Origin: G963665495 sp963665495
Lineage (GTDB): Bacteria; Desulfobacterota; Desulfovibrionia; Desulfovibrionales; Desulfovibrionaceae
Length of the DNA stretch: 64,000 nucleotides
Assembly (NCBI GenBank): GCA_963665495.1
Contig: OY762289.1
Span: forward strand, 1,550,001 to 1,614,000
Direction of reading: 5' to 3'
Positions within the stretch are counted from its first letter, which is position 1, and every line of letters begins with the position of its first letter. The notes below the pieces were generated by a model. That model made no database searches and was not told the DNA's origin. It saw nothing but the letters and a program-made list of their open reading frames with translations. A program made the translations under genes and the position numbers. Of this stretch, positions 42,434-51,282 are shown in pieces.

Positions 42434-44352
42434 CTCAAATAAGTTACGCTCCACTTTCTGAAATCGGACGGCTGCAGGCCGCCAAATGTCCCACTGAAGA
42501 ACGCCTGGCCATACTGGCAGACGTATTCAGGATAAATACGCTGTTCATGATCGCGAAATGCGGCTCCGGACATATCGGAACCAGTTTCAGCTGCATGGAT
42601 ATTTTGACACTGCTCTGGGAGGACGAACTTGTTTCTCCAAATGAGCCTGAAAAAAATGAGTCGGATATCTTTTTTTCCTCCAAGGGCCATGATGTGCCCG
42701 CAGTATACGCGGTGATGCTTGGTCATGGGCGGCTGCCTTTTGAGAAAATTCATGAACTGCGCCGATTGCAGGGCTTGCCCGGACACCCCAACGTGGGGAC
42801 GCCGGGTATCATCACCAATACGGGGTCGCTGGGCATGGGCATATCCAAAGCCAGGGGCATGCTTCTGGCTAGGCGCCTGCAAGGCAAGAAAGGGCGCGCC
42901 TTTGTGATTACCGGAGATGGCGAGTTGCAAGAAGGGCAGTTTTGGGAATCCTTGCAGCCCACCGTCAACGGCGAGTTCGGCGAACTGACCGTGATTGTGG
43001 ATCACAATAAAATTCAGTCCGATACTTTTGTCAGCGAAGTCAGCGATCTCGGGGACCTGGAGGCGAAATTCAAGGCCTTTGGCTGGGAAGTGGCTCGTTG
43101 CGACGGTCATGATCTGTACGCATTACGTAAAATTTTGTCCGGTTTTAAAGCCGTAACCGACAAGCCCAAGATACTTATTGCCGATACCGTCAAGGGCAAG
43201 GGCGTATCCAAAATGTGCCGGGTAAGCGAGACGGAATTCGGTCCGATGTACAAATACCACAGCGGTGCGCCTTCCGACGAAGACTATACCCTGGCATTGG
43301 AAGAGATTTCCGGACGCGTCAACGCCATGTTGGAGAAACACGGACTTGATCCGCTCGAGCTGGTCAGCGAGGACCGCCCCGTAAAGAGCGCGCCCGAGGC
43401 GCCTGAAAAACTGGTGGCCGCATACGGCGAAGAACTGCTGGCTCTTGGCGGCACCCATCCGGAGCTGTTGGTTTTCGACGCGGACCTTGTGCTGGATTGC
43501 GGCTTGCTGCCTTTTCGCAAGACCTATCCCGAACGTTTTGTGGAATGCGGCATTGCCGAACAGGATATGGTTTCGTCCGCAGGCGGAGCCGCACGGATGG
43601 GGATGCTGCCGGTAGTCCATTCGTTTGCTTGTTTTCTTGCGCCGCGTCCCAATGAACAGATTTACAACAATGCCAGCGAACATTCCAAGCTGATCTACGT
43701 CGGCTCTCTGGCCGGAGTGCTTCCCGGAGGGCCCGGTCATTCGCACCAGTCTGTCCGGGATATCGATATCCTGTCCGGAACACCGGGAATGACCCTTATT
43801 CAGCCCTGCAACGAACTGGAATCCCGGCTTGCTTTGCGCTGGGCCGTGGAAACCAACCCTGAATCCACCTATATCCGCCTGGTGAGCATTCCCTGCGAGA
43901 TTCCATACGCATTGCCCGAAGGATACGCCTTGGAAAAAGGCAAGGGCGTGGTGGTCCGCAGCAGCGCTGGCCAGTGCGTTATTTTTGCTTATGGCCCGAC
44001 TATGCTTTCGCAGGCCTGGCACGCGGCCGGATTGCTGGCCGCGGAATACGGATTGGAAGCAACGGTGGTCAACCTGCCCTGGTTGAATTATGTGGACACG
44101 GACTGGCTGCGTGATGTTCTGAAAGGGGCCGGATTGGTTGTGACCGTTGATGATCATTACCGTACGGGCGGGCAGGGCGAAATGCTTGCCGCCGCATTGG
44201 CCGAATTTGCTGCCGACTTGTCGCAGGTTCCGCGTTTGCTGCGTATCGGATTGGATGAAATTCCCCGTTGCGGCCAGAATCCCGAAGTATTGGCCTACCA
44301 TGAGCTGGATGCGAAATCATTGGCCGCAAAGATAGCTGCTGCCCGCGGATAG
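42430..44352 (+). CDS. Transketolase-like protein, both halves fused
   Basis: The 640-residue protein has the N-terminal part (GHIGTSFSCMDILTLLWED, SSKGHDVPAVYAVML, thiamine-diphosphate motif ITGDGELQEGQFWESLQP) and the C-terminal part (ECGIAEQDMVSSAGGAARMGMLPVVHSFACF). It moves two-carbon ketol units between sugars. It is translationally coupled to the CMP-sugar transferase, so it probably builds or trims the sugar precursor of the surface glycan rather than serving the pentose-phosphate pathway. Shorter and divergent relative to housekeeping TktA (about 660 residues). Confidence 0.88.
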   Translation: MTQISYAPLSEIGRLQAAKCPTEERLAILADVFRINTLFMIAKCGSGHIGTSFSCMDILTLLWEDELVSPNEPEKNESDIFFSSKGHDVPAVYAVMLGHGRLPFEKIHELRRLQGLPGHPNVGTPGIITNTGSLGMGISKARGMLLARRLQGKKGRAFVITGDGELQEGQFWESLQPTVNGEFGELTVIVDHNKIQSDTFVSEVSDLGDLEAKFKAFGWEVARCDGHDLYALRKILSGFKAVTDKPKILIADTVKGKGVSKMCRVSETEFGPMYKYHSGAPSDEDYTLALEEISGRVNAMLEKHGLDPLELVSEDRPVKSAPEAPEKLVAAYGEELLALGGTHPELLVFDADLVLDCGLLPFRKTYPERFVECGIAEQDMVSSAGGAARMGMLPVVHSFACFLAPRPNEQIYNNASEHSKLIYVGSLAGVLPGGPGHSHQSVRDIDILSGTPGMTLIQPCNELESRLALRWAVETNPESTYIRLVSIPCEIPYALPEGYALEKGKGVVVRSSAGQCVIFAYGPTMLSQAWHAAGLLAAEYGLEATVVNLPWLNYVDTDWLRDVLKGAGLVVTVDDHYRTGGQGEMLAAALAEFAADLSQVPRLLRIGLDEIPRCGQNPEVLAYHELDAKSLAAKIAAARG

Positions 44353-44384
44353 TACGGACCTGCAGCTTAATGATACTGTTTTGG

Positions 44385-44417
44385 CGGGAGCGGTAAAGGC
44401 CGAGAGCCTCGCTCCCG
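44385..44417 (+). other. Stem-loop between transketolase and the next gene
   Basis: CGGGAGCG (44385-44392) pairs with CGCTCCCG (44410-44417). A second stem (ACCC-CTGTAT/ATACAG-GGGT, about 44462-44500) follows. Neither has a T run. They fill the 169-bp spacer. Confidence 0.5.
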
Positions 44418-44521
44418 TGATGGACGCCTCTGCTACCGCAGATGGCGTGACTTTTCTTGTAACCCACTGTATGAAAGGGAAAATTTTATACAGCGGGTAA
44501 AGAGTCAGCACTGGAGAATGC

Positions 44522-45919
44522 ATGGGGTCATTGGGGCAAATTTTTGAAACAAAAATGGTACAGCTGGCCATCCGGCCGCTGTTTTCCGTATTGGCTCGAC
44601 TACGCCTGTCCGGAGCGCTGGCCTGGCTGCTTAGGTTACAGATCAAAACCGTACAGCGTTCCCCCTATGCGGACAGCAAGGAATCCTTTCACATCCTGCT
44701 GTTGCCCAAAGCGGGTTTTGATGAAGATGTGGCCACCTGCTTCAAGGGGCATCAGCAGTATCATTTGCTCAGTTTGAACCGTCATTTGCCCAAGGGCGTC
44801 TATTACGGTTTTCTGCCGCTTTGGGTGGACGACAACTGCTACCGCAGTTCGGATCCGGACATCAATCGCCGCAAAGCTCGTTTGCGTTCACTATGGCGCG
44901 ATATTCTGCGTAAAATGCTGCGTAAGGTTCGTATTGACGCGGTAATGAGCGGGAATTATTGCTACGCCGCCGAACAGGAATTCGCCGCCGTTCTGGAGGA
45001 ACTTGGCGTTCCTTTCATAGCGCTTATGAAGGAAAGTTTGAAAACAGAAGGCTTTGCAGCTTTTTCCAAGTTTTTGTACGAAACAAGACGCAATGTGTTT
45101 CAAGGCGCGCAGATCATGGTGTACAGCGAGACCGAGCGGGATCTGGAAGTTGCCGCCGGAGCGGTGGCGGCTGAAAGAATTTCTGTGGTGGGCATGCCCC
45201 GTCTGGACCGCCTGCACCGCCTGCGGCAGAAGCAGTATCGTAGCGGACAGTCCGTTCCGGAGCGTCCGACGGTGTTGTTTTTTGCCTTCAGTCCGAAAAT
45301 GGGGCTGCCGCGAATAGAACGCAAGCTCCCGCAGCGCTACGAAATTCTCATGCCCGAATGGGAGAGCCTGCGTTTTACGCGTGTGGCCCACAGTTGCTAT
45401 GAAGCCATTGTTCGTCTTGCCAGGGAAAATCCGGACATTCGCGTTCAACTGAAATCCAAGATGGACATGCTCTCAAAGCACGCCTTGGAAGAATGTTTAC
45501 AGACAGGAGAAGAGCTGCCGAAAAATCTGGAGCTGATCATCGGGGGCGATCCCATTTCCCTGATTCAGCAATGCAGCGTGGCCTGTTCGTTTCATTCGAC
45601 CGCCATTTTCGAAGTGCTCGCCCTGGGCAAGCCCATAGTCGTTCCCCGTTTCGACGAGGCACTGGAGGATGCTTACCAGCCGTATATGCTCAATCTGGGG
45701 TCGTGCGTCAGCTATGCCCATTCGCCTCAAGAGCTTGCGGATACGCTGGCACGTATGGCTCGTGGGCCGGAGCGGCAAAATGCGGCCGTATTGAGCGAGG
45801 AGGCCAAAAAATGCATCGATTTTTACATCGGCAATGCGGATGGAAAAACCGCTGAACGCGTCAGAGCAGAGACTGAACGGGTGATACGCGCGTATCGCGA
45901 ACGTCTCGAATGCCCTTGA
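44522..45919 (+). CDS. GT-B-like glycosyltransferase or polysaccharide phosphotransferase
   Basis: The 465-residue protein resembles GT-B fold enzymes and capsule/teichoic-type transferases. An N-terminal domain with MSGNYCYAAEQEFAAVLEELGVPFIALMKES is followed by VVGMPRLDRL and the C-terminal SVACSFHSTAIFEVLALGKPIVVPRFDEAL, a nucleotide-sugar-binding region. It ends the glycan cluster. Donor and acceptor are unknown; the ATG has GGAG at 5 bases. Confidence 0.65.
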   Translation: MGSLGQIFETKMVQLAIRPLFSVLARLRLSGALAWLLRLQIKTVQRSPYADSKESFHILLLPKAGFDEDVATCFKGHQQYHLLSLNRHLPKGVYYGFLPLWVDDNCYRSSDPDINRRKARLRSLWRDILRKMLRKVRIDAVMSGNYCYAAEQEFAAVLEELGVPFIALMKESLKTEGFAAFSKFLYETRRNVFQGAQIMVYSETERDLEVAAGAVAAERISVVGMPRLDRLHRLRQKQYRSGQSVPERPTVLFFAFSPKMGLPRIERKLPQRYEILMPEWESLRFTRVAHSCYEAIVRLARENPDIRVQLKSKMDMLSKHALEECLQTGEELPKNLELIIGGDPISLIQQCSVACSFHSTAIFEVLALGKPIVVPRFDEALEDAYQPYMLNLGSCVSYAHSPQELADTLARMARGPERQNAAVLSEEAKKCIDFYIGNADGKTAERVRAETERVIRAYRERLECP

Positions 45920-46144
45920 CCTTGTCCCTGGCATGATTAGATAGCCTTACAGTATTGAAGTATCGGAAAGGCCTTTGAACGGGCGGCTTGGGCGCAAGAT
46001 TGCCATAGCGAGATAAAAAACGTTGTTCAACTGTTTTGCATTTTTCAGTTCTGAGATTCATGAAAGAAGAGAACAACGAGAATTCTTCTTTCCAAGACGA
46101 TTCCCCTTGCGGCTTTCTTTGCAAGATTCCTTGTCAGTTGCAGG

Positions 46145-46225
46145 ATGCCTGCTTTGATTTTCATTTTTTTATTCCAGCCAGCCACCTATGCCAATCAAGG
46201 CTTAAGCGAGCCTTTCTCATTATAA
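46145..46225 (+). CDS. Candidate secA leader peptide, 26 residues, signal-peptide-like
   Basis: ATG 46145 to TAA 46225 encodes a protein starting MPALIFIFLFQPATYA and ending NQGLSEPFSL. The first 16 residues look like a compact signal peptide with an A-x-A-like cleavage site (ATYA). Its stop lies 10 bases before the secA start and directly before the secA Shine-Dalgarno site. The frame is also open upstream to a TGA at 46061, so a non-ATG start is possible. SecM in enterobacteria holds the same place and senses Sec activity; this protein shares position and targeting signal but no SecM sequence. The start has a weak ribosome site. The remaining 45920-46144 shows one hairpin (AAGAAGA/TCTTCTT, about 46064-46090). 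Confidence 0.35.
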   Translation: MPALIFIFLFQPATYANQGLSEPFSL

Positions 46226-46235
46226 GGAGAGACAC

Positions 46236-48752
46236 ATGTTCCGTCCGTTGGTAAACAAGATTATCCCCTCCAAAAACGAACGCTATCTGAAAAAGCTGCA
46301 GCCTCTAGTGGGCCGCATCAACGGGTTCGAATCCGAGATGCAGGCATTGAAGGATACTGATTTTTCGGAAAAAATGAACCAGTGGCGGGAAGAAGTCGCC
46401 AATGGAAAAAAGTTGGACGATTTATTGCCCGAAGTGTTCGCCCTGGTGCGAGAAGCGGGAAAACGCTCACTGGGCATGCGGCATTTCGACGTACAGCTCA
46501 TCGGCGGCATAGTGCTGCACGAGGGCAAGATTTCTGAAATGAAAACCGGTGAAGGTAAAACGCTTGTGGCCACACTTCCGGTCGTGCTCAATGCGTTGAC
46601 CGGCAAAGGCGTGCATGTCGTTACGGTCAACGATTACCTTGCCAAGCGCGACTCCGAGTGGATGGGCCAGCTGTATAAATTTTTGGGGCTCAGCGTCGGT
46701 GTTATCGTGCACGGACTGGATGATGAAGAGCGCAAAGAAAACTACAATGCCGATGTGACCTATGGTACCAACAACGAGTTCGGCTTTGACTATCTGCGCG
46801 ACAATATGAAATTTTACAAGGAGCAGCTTGTCCAGCGCGACCTGCATTATGCCATTGTGGACGAAGTGGACTCCATTTTGATCGACGAAGCCAGAACGCC
46901 GCTGATTATTTCCGGCCCTGGCGACGACGTGACCAGCTTGTACGCCCGTATCAACGTCATCATTCCTTCTTTGCAAAAAGACCGTGATTTCACGGTGGAC
47001 GAGAAGGCCCGTACGATCATGTTGACGGATGACGGCGTTGCCCGCTGCGAAAGCATTCTTAAGGTGGAAAATCTGTTTGATCCGGCCAACATCACTTTGC
47101 AGCACCATGTGATGCAGGGGCTCAAAGCGCACCATTTGTTCACCCGTGATGTGGATTACGTGGTCAATGAGGGACAGGTGGTCATCGTGGACGAGTTTAC
47201 CGGACGTCTGATGCCGGGACGCCGTTTCTCCGACGGACTGCACCAGGCCCTTGAAGCCAAGGAAAATGTCAAAGTGGAGGCGGAAAGCCAGACATTTGCT
47301 TCCATCACATTCCAGAATTATTTCCGCATGTACGACAAGCTTGCGGGCATGACCGGTACTGCCGACACGGAAGCTGTCGAATTCAAACAGATTTACAATC
47401 TTGATGTCTGCGTGATTCCCACCAACATGCCCATGGTACGCAAAGATTATCCTGACGCCATTTATAAATCCCAAAAAGAGAAGTACGAAGCAATCGTCAA
47501 GGAAATCATCGAGCTGCATAAAACCGGTCAACCGGTACTGGTGGGCACCATTTCCATTGAAAAATCAGAATTGATCGCAAAGCTGCTGACCAAAGCGCGC
47601 GTGCCGCATAACGTCCTCAATGCCAAACATCACGAACGCGAGGCGGAAATCATTGCCGAGGCGGGTTCCAAAGGCAAAGTGACCATTGCCACGAACATGG
47701 CCGGCCGCGGTACGGATATCAAACTGGGCGAAGGCGTCCGGGAGCAGGGCGGACTGCATATTCTCGGCACGGAACGCCATGAAAGTCGGCGTATCGACAA
47801 TCAGCTGCGCGGCCGGTCCGGACGTCAGGGAGATCCGGGCAGCTCGCGTTTTTTCCTGGCTCTGGACGACGACCTGTTGCGACTGTTCGGATCTGAACGG
47901 ATCGCGAGCATCATGGACAGGCTGGGCATGGAAGAAGGGCAGGCCATTGAGAACAAGATGGTTTCCAAGGCCATTGAAAATGCGCAGACACGGGTCGAAG
48001 GACACAACTTCGACATCCGCAAACAGCTTCTTGACTATGATGATGTCATGAACCAGCAACGTGAAGTTATTTACGATTTGCGGCGCGACATCATGGTCAG
48101 CGAAGACCTCGAAGAGCTTGCCACGGAATATGTGGACGAACTGCTTGAAGACATTTACGGCCCGTTGAGCAATGGAAAGGGCGGGCAGGATCAGGATACC
48201 CAGGATATAGTCCGTAAACGCCTGGAAGAAGTTTTCAATCTTTCCCGCGTTTATACCGCTCCCGAATTGCCCACCGAAGACCAGGCACGCGAATACGTGT
48301 TTCAAATTCTGGACACATTCAAGGCGGATGCTGCAGATCATTACCAGGAATATCTGAGGTATTTAATGCTTGAGAGCCTGGACAGAGCCTGGAAGGAACA
48401 CCTGCAGAATATGGATCATCTGCGCGCCGGTATCGGATTGCGCGGGTATGGCCAGAAGGATCCGAAGCAGGAATACAAGCGTGACGGCTTCGAAATGTTC
48501 CAGGAAATGCTTTACCTGATCAAGGAAAACTCCATGAAGCCGCTGTGCCGGATTAAGTTGGAGCGTGTTTCCGAGGAAGATCTCAAACACAAAGAGCAGC
48601 CCGCGGAGATGAATTATTCCAGCGGATCTGAAGAAGGTGAAAGCAAAAAACAACCGGTCCGGCGTAAGGCTCCCAAGGTCGGCCGTAATGATCCCTGCCC
48701 GTGTGGAAGCGGTAAAAAGTATAAAAAATGCTGCGGAAAATCCGTGGCCTGA
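46236..48752 (+). CDS. secA: Preprotein translocase ATPase SecA
   Basis: SecA drives export of unfolded proteins through SecYEG. The 838-residue protein has the nucleotide site MKTGEGKTLVATLPVVLNAL, VDEVDSILIDEARTPLIISGP, MTGTADTEAVEF, TNMAGRGTDIKLGEGV and the C-terminal zinc-binding tail RNDPCPCGSGKKYKKCCG that contacts SecB and lipids. Length is normal. The start has GGAGAG at 5 bases. It is preceded by a candidate regulatory peptide and followed by galM. Confidence 0.97.
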   Translation: MFRPLVNKIIPSKNERYLKKLQPLVGRINGFESEMQALKDTDFSEKMNQWREEVANGKKLDDLLPEVFALVREAGKRSLGMRHFDVQLIGGIVLHEGKISEMKTGEGKTLVATLPVVLNALTGKGVHVVTVNDYLAKRDSEWMGQLYKFLGLSVGVIVHGLDDEERKENYNADVTYGTNNEFGFDYLRDNMKFYKEQLVQRDLHYAIVDEVDSILIDEARTPLIISGPGDDVTSLYARINVIIPSLQKDRDFTVDEKARTIMLTDDGVARCESILKVENLFDPANITLQHHVMQGLKAHHLFTRDVDYVVNEGQVVIVDEFTGRLMPGRRFSDGLHQALEAKENVKVEAESQTFASITFQNYFRMYDKLAGMTGTADTEAVEFKQIYNLDVCVIPTNMPMVRKDYPDAIYKSQKEKYEAIVKEIIELHKTGQPVLVGTISIEKSELIAKLLTKARVPHNVLNAKHHEREAEIIAEAGSKGKVTIATNMAGRGTDIKLGEGVREQGGLHILGTERHESRRIDNQLRGRSGRQGDPGSSRFFLALDDDLLRLFGSERIASIMDRLGMEEGQAIENKMVSKAIENAQTRVEGHNFDIRKQLLDYDDVMNQQREVIYDLRRDIMVSEDLEELATEYVDELLEDIYGPLSNGKGGQDQDTQDIVRKRLEEVFNLSRVYTAPELPTEDQAREYVFQILDTFKADAADHYQEYLRYLMLESLDRAWKEHLQNMDHLRAGIGLRGYGQKDPKQEYKRDGFEMFQEMLYLIKENSMKPLCRIKLERVSEEDLKHKEQPAEMNYSSGSEEGESKKQPVRRKAPKVGRNDPCPCGSGKKYKKCCGKSVA

Positions 48753-48800
48753 TCCGGAAACGCTGTTTGAAAACGACCTTCCGGCAGAGGGATCCGAAAT

Positions 48801-49859
48801 ATGGCGTTGAACGCATCGCCGTTCGGCAAGATGCCCGCAGGTGAAGAGGTTACGCTTTTTACGCTGTCCAATGCCAATGGCCTGCGTGTGGAAGTACTCG
48901 ACTACGGCTGCAGGATACGGGCTCTGTACGCGCCAGACAGAAAAGGGGCTCTGGCGGATGTGGTGCTGGGGTATGATACGCTGGCGGGATATCTTGCCGA
49001 TCCCTATTACCTCGGTTGCATTGTTGGACGTTTTGCCAATCGGATCGCGCAGGCCTCCTGTTCCATTGACGGCGTATCCTACAGGCTTGACCGCAATCAG
49101 GGGCGCCATCATCTGCACGGAGGACGCAGAGGATTTCATACCAGGCTCTGGCATGCCGACGTATTGTCCGTCGGAGACGAACCGGAACTCATGCTGCGAT
49201 ATCATAGCCCGGATGGTGAAGAGGGCTATCCCGGAAATCTTTCCGTCGAGTGCGGCTATTCCCTCAGTTCCGCCAACGAATTACGGATGCACTGTCGGGC
49301 GACAACAGACCGGCCGACCATAGTAAATTGCTGCAACCACAGCTATTTCAATTTGACGGGCAACCCGCGTATATCCTGCCTGGGACATGAAGTGTGTATT
49401 TTGTCCGACGCTTTTCTGGCAACGGATGCGGATTTGATTCCCTCTGGCGCCATTAACGAGGTGGAAGGTACGGCATTGGATTTTCGAATGCTCCGGGGGA
49501 TTGGCGCGCAGCTGGCCTTTGGCGGAGAAGTGTTGGAGAACGCCGGAGGATTTGACGCATCATGGGTTGTGCGCAGCAATTCTGATGCGGAACCGCTGGT
49601 TGCAATGGCTCGTGACCCTGAGTCGGGACGCTATCTGGAAGTAAGGACCAACCAGCCCGGAGTGCAATTTTATACGGGCAATTTTTTGGACGGAAAAGTT
49701 TTGGGTAAAAAAGGAGTTGCGTATCAAAAACATGCCGGATTCTGCTTCGAGACTCAGGCTTTTCCAGATGCGCCACATCATCCTGCGTTTCCATCTGTGG
49801 TTCTGAGACCCGGCGAACTCTACGAGCATATGACTCTGTATTCTTTCAAAGCGGCATAA
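48801..49859 (+). CDS. galM: Galactose mutarotase (aldose 1-epimerase)
   Basis: This 352-residue enzyme interconverts alpha and beta anomers of galactose and glucose. Key residues sit in GRHHLHGGRRGFHTRLW, CNHSYFNLTG (catalytic His) and PGVQFYTGNFLDG (catalytic Glu late). It starts 48 bp after secA and is followed 30 bp on by galE, a small hexose operon. Confidence 0.9.
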   Translation: MALNASPFGKMPAGEEVTLFTLSNANGLRVEVLDYGCRIRALYAPDRKGALADVVLGYDTLAGYLADPYYLGCIVGRFANRIAQASCSIDGVSYRLDRNQGRHHLHGGRRGFHTRLWHADVLSVGDEPELMLRYHSPDGEEGYPGNLSVECGYSLSSANELRMHCRATTDRPTIVNCCNHSYFNLTGNPRISCLGHEVCILSDAFLATDADLIPSGAINEVEGTALDFRMLRGIGAQLAFGGEVLENAGGFDASWVVRSNSDAEPLVAMARDPESGRYLEVRTNQPGVQFYTGNFLDGKVLGKKGVAYQKHAGFCFETQAFPDAPHHPAFPSVVLRPGELYEHMTLYSFKAA

Positions 49860-49889
49860 CACAAACGCGTCAGCAAAGGATAGCATAGT

Positions 49890-50870
49890 ATGTCAAAATC
49901 CATTCTTGTTTGCGGTGGAGCAGGGTACATCGGCTCGCATATGACCCGTATGCTTGCTGAACAGGGGTATACGGTAAGCGTTTTCGACAATCTTTCCACC
50001 GGGCATAAAGAGGCGTTGCAGTGGGGTGAATTCATTCAGGGGGACCTGCGCAATCCGGCTGATCTCGAACGGGCCTTCAGTACCAGAAAATTTGATGTTG
50101 TCTTTCATTTTTCAGCATTGATTGTAGTTCCGGAATCCGTCCAGCATCCGGACAGGTATTATGACAACAATGTCAGCGGGACGTGTAATCTGCTTTTGGC
50201 GATGCAAAAAGCCGAGGTTAATCGATTCGTATTTTCCTCCACCGCCGCGGTATACGGGAATCCTGTGCAGGAGCGGATTGACGAATCCCATCCCATTGCC
50301 CCGCTGAATCCTTATGGACGTTCAAAACGTATGGTAGAGGAAATATTGGCCGATTTTGCCCATGCCGAAGATTTTCGATCCGTTGCCTTTCGCTATTTCA
50401 ATGCAGCCGGAGCACATCCTGACGCTCGGATAGGCGAAGCACATGACCCGGAATCTCATCTTATTCCCAATATTCTGATTTCTCTTTTAAAGGGCGGAGC
50501 ATCCTTGAAAGTTTTTGGCGACAGTTATGCAACTCCCGACGGCACCTGCCTGAGGGATTATATTCATGTGCAGGATTTATGTTCCGCTCATCTGGCTGCC
50601 ATTGATCATATGGACGGATCTTTGGGGGCGGATGTCTTCAATCTCGGCAATGGCTCAGGATTTAGTGTGCTTGATGTGATCCGGGCCGCGGAAGCAGTGA
50701 CAGGCAAGTCCATATCGTACACCATTGAACCTCCGCGCGCTGGTGATTCGGCTTCCTTGGTGGCAAACAGCGAAAAGGCCCGCCGCGTATTGGGCTGGCA
50801 GCCCGAATATTCGGACCTTGGTGAATTGATAGAGACCGCCTGGAAATGGCACCAGGATAAAAAATATTAA
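49890..50870 (+). CDS. galE: UDP-glucose 4-epimerase
   Basis: The 326-residue enzyme interconverts UDP-glucose and UDP-galactose. It has the NAD site ILVCGGAGYIGSHM, the Ser in FSSTAAVYG and the Tyr-Lys pair in NPYGRSKRMVEE, with LRDYIHVQDLCSAHL later. It supplies UDP-hexose for the surface glycans encoded upstream. Confidence 0.93.
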   Translation: MSKSILVCGGAGYIGSHMTRMLAEQGYTVSVFDNLSTGHKEALQWGEFIQGDLRNPADLERAFSTRKFDVVFHFSALIVVPESVQHPDRYYDNNVSGTCNLLLAMQKAEVNRFVFSSTAAVYGNPVQERIDESHPIAPLNPYGRSKRMVEEILADFAHAEDFRSVAFRYFNAAGAHPDARIGEAHDPESHLIPNILISLLKGGASLKVFGDSYATPDGTCLRDYIHVQDLCSAHLAAIDHMDGSLGADVFNLGNGSGFSVLDVIRAAEAVTGKSISYTIEPPRAGDSASLVANSEKARRVLGWQPEYSDLGELIETAWKWHQDKKY

Positions 50871-50911
50871 CATTCCCTTTCTGGGAAGTGAAAATCAGAA
50901 CACGTAGATTT

Positions 50912-51202
50912 ATGGATAACAAGAGACAGTTTACATTGTTTGTGACCAGCAGGACGCCCTTATCAGAGCGGGCTGAATTGAATATCCGGCAGATTTGCGA
51001 TGACGCGTACGACGGAAACGTCGATATCGAGGTTATTGATGTCGTGACCCATCCGGAACGTGCTGCCGAGCTGCATATCGTTGCAACCCCCACGCTGGTT
51101 GTTACGGATCCAGATACGACACGGCGCTTGATCGGAGATTTTTCAGACAAATCCAAGGTCATGTGCGGATTGGGATTGAATGACGAGAATAAGGCTTTTT
51201 AA
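50912..51202 (+). CDS. KaiB-like protein
   Basis: The 96-residue protein follows the KaiB pattern: FTLFVTSRTPLSERAELNIRQICDD, IEVIDVVTHPERAAELHIVATPTLVV, and RRLIGDFSDKSKVMCGLGL. In cyanobacteria KaiB is a thioredoxin-fold clock protein binding KaiC. Solo KaiB-like proteins in other bacteria have been linked to stress response. No kaiC or kaiA is in the window. ATG 50912 was preferred to GTG 50888 because it fits the family N-terminus. It ends the galM-galE group. Confidence 0.85.
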   Translation: MDNKRQFTLFVTSRTPLSERAELNIRQICDDAYDGNVDIEVIDVVTHPERAAELHIVATPTLVVTDPDTTRRLIGDFSDKSKVMCGLGLNDENKAF

Positions 51203-51225
51203 GCAGGCTTAGAAGTTTTTATGCA

Positions 51226-51275
51226 AACAGAGCCCGGCAGCGGACAAGCAGCGCTGCAGGGCTCTGTTGTTTTTT
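51226..51275. terminator. Bidirectional terminator between the kaiB-like and pfk genes
   Basis: AACAGAGCCC (51226-51235) pairs with GGGCTCTGTT (51259-51268), with an inner GCAGCG/CGCTGC stem, followed by T7. It serves the plus-strand genes; convergent pfk ends just beyond. Confidence 0.88.
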
Positions 51276-51282
51276 TATAATT

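Noticed and set aside
46036..46254. 72-residue ORF overlapping the secA start
   Set aside because: No signal peptide or motif, and it runs into secA. The other frame (46145-46225) with a signal-like start fits a leader peptide better.
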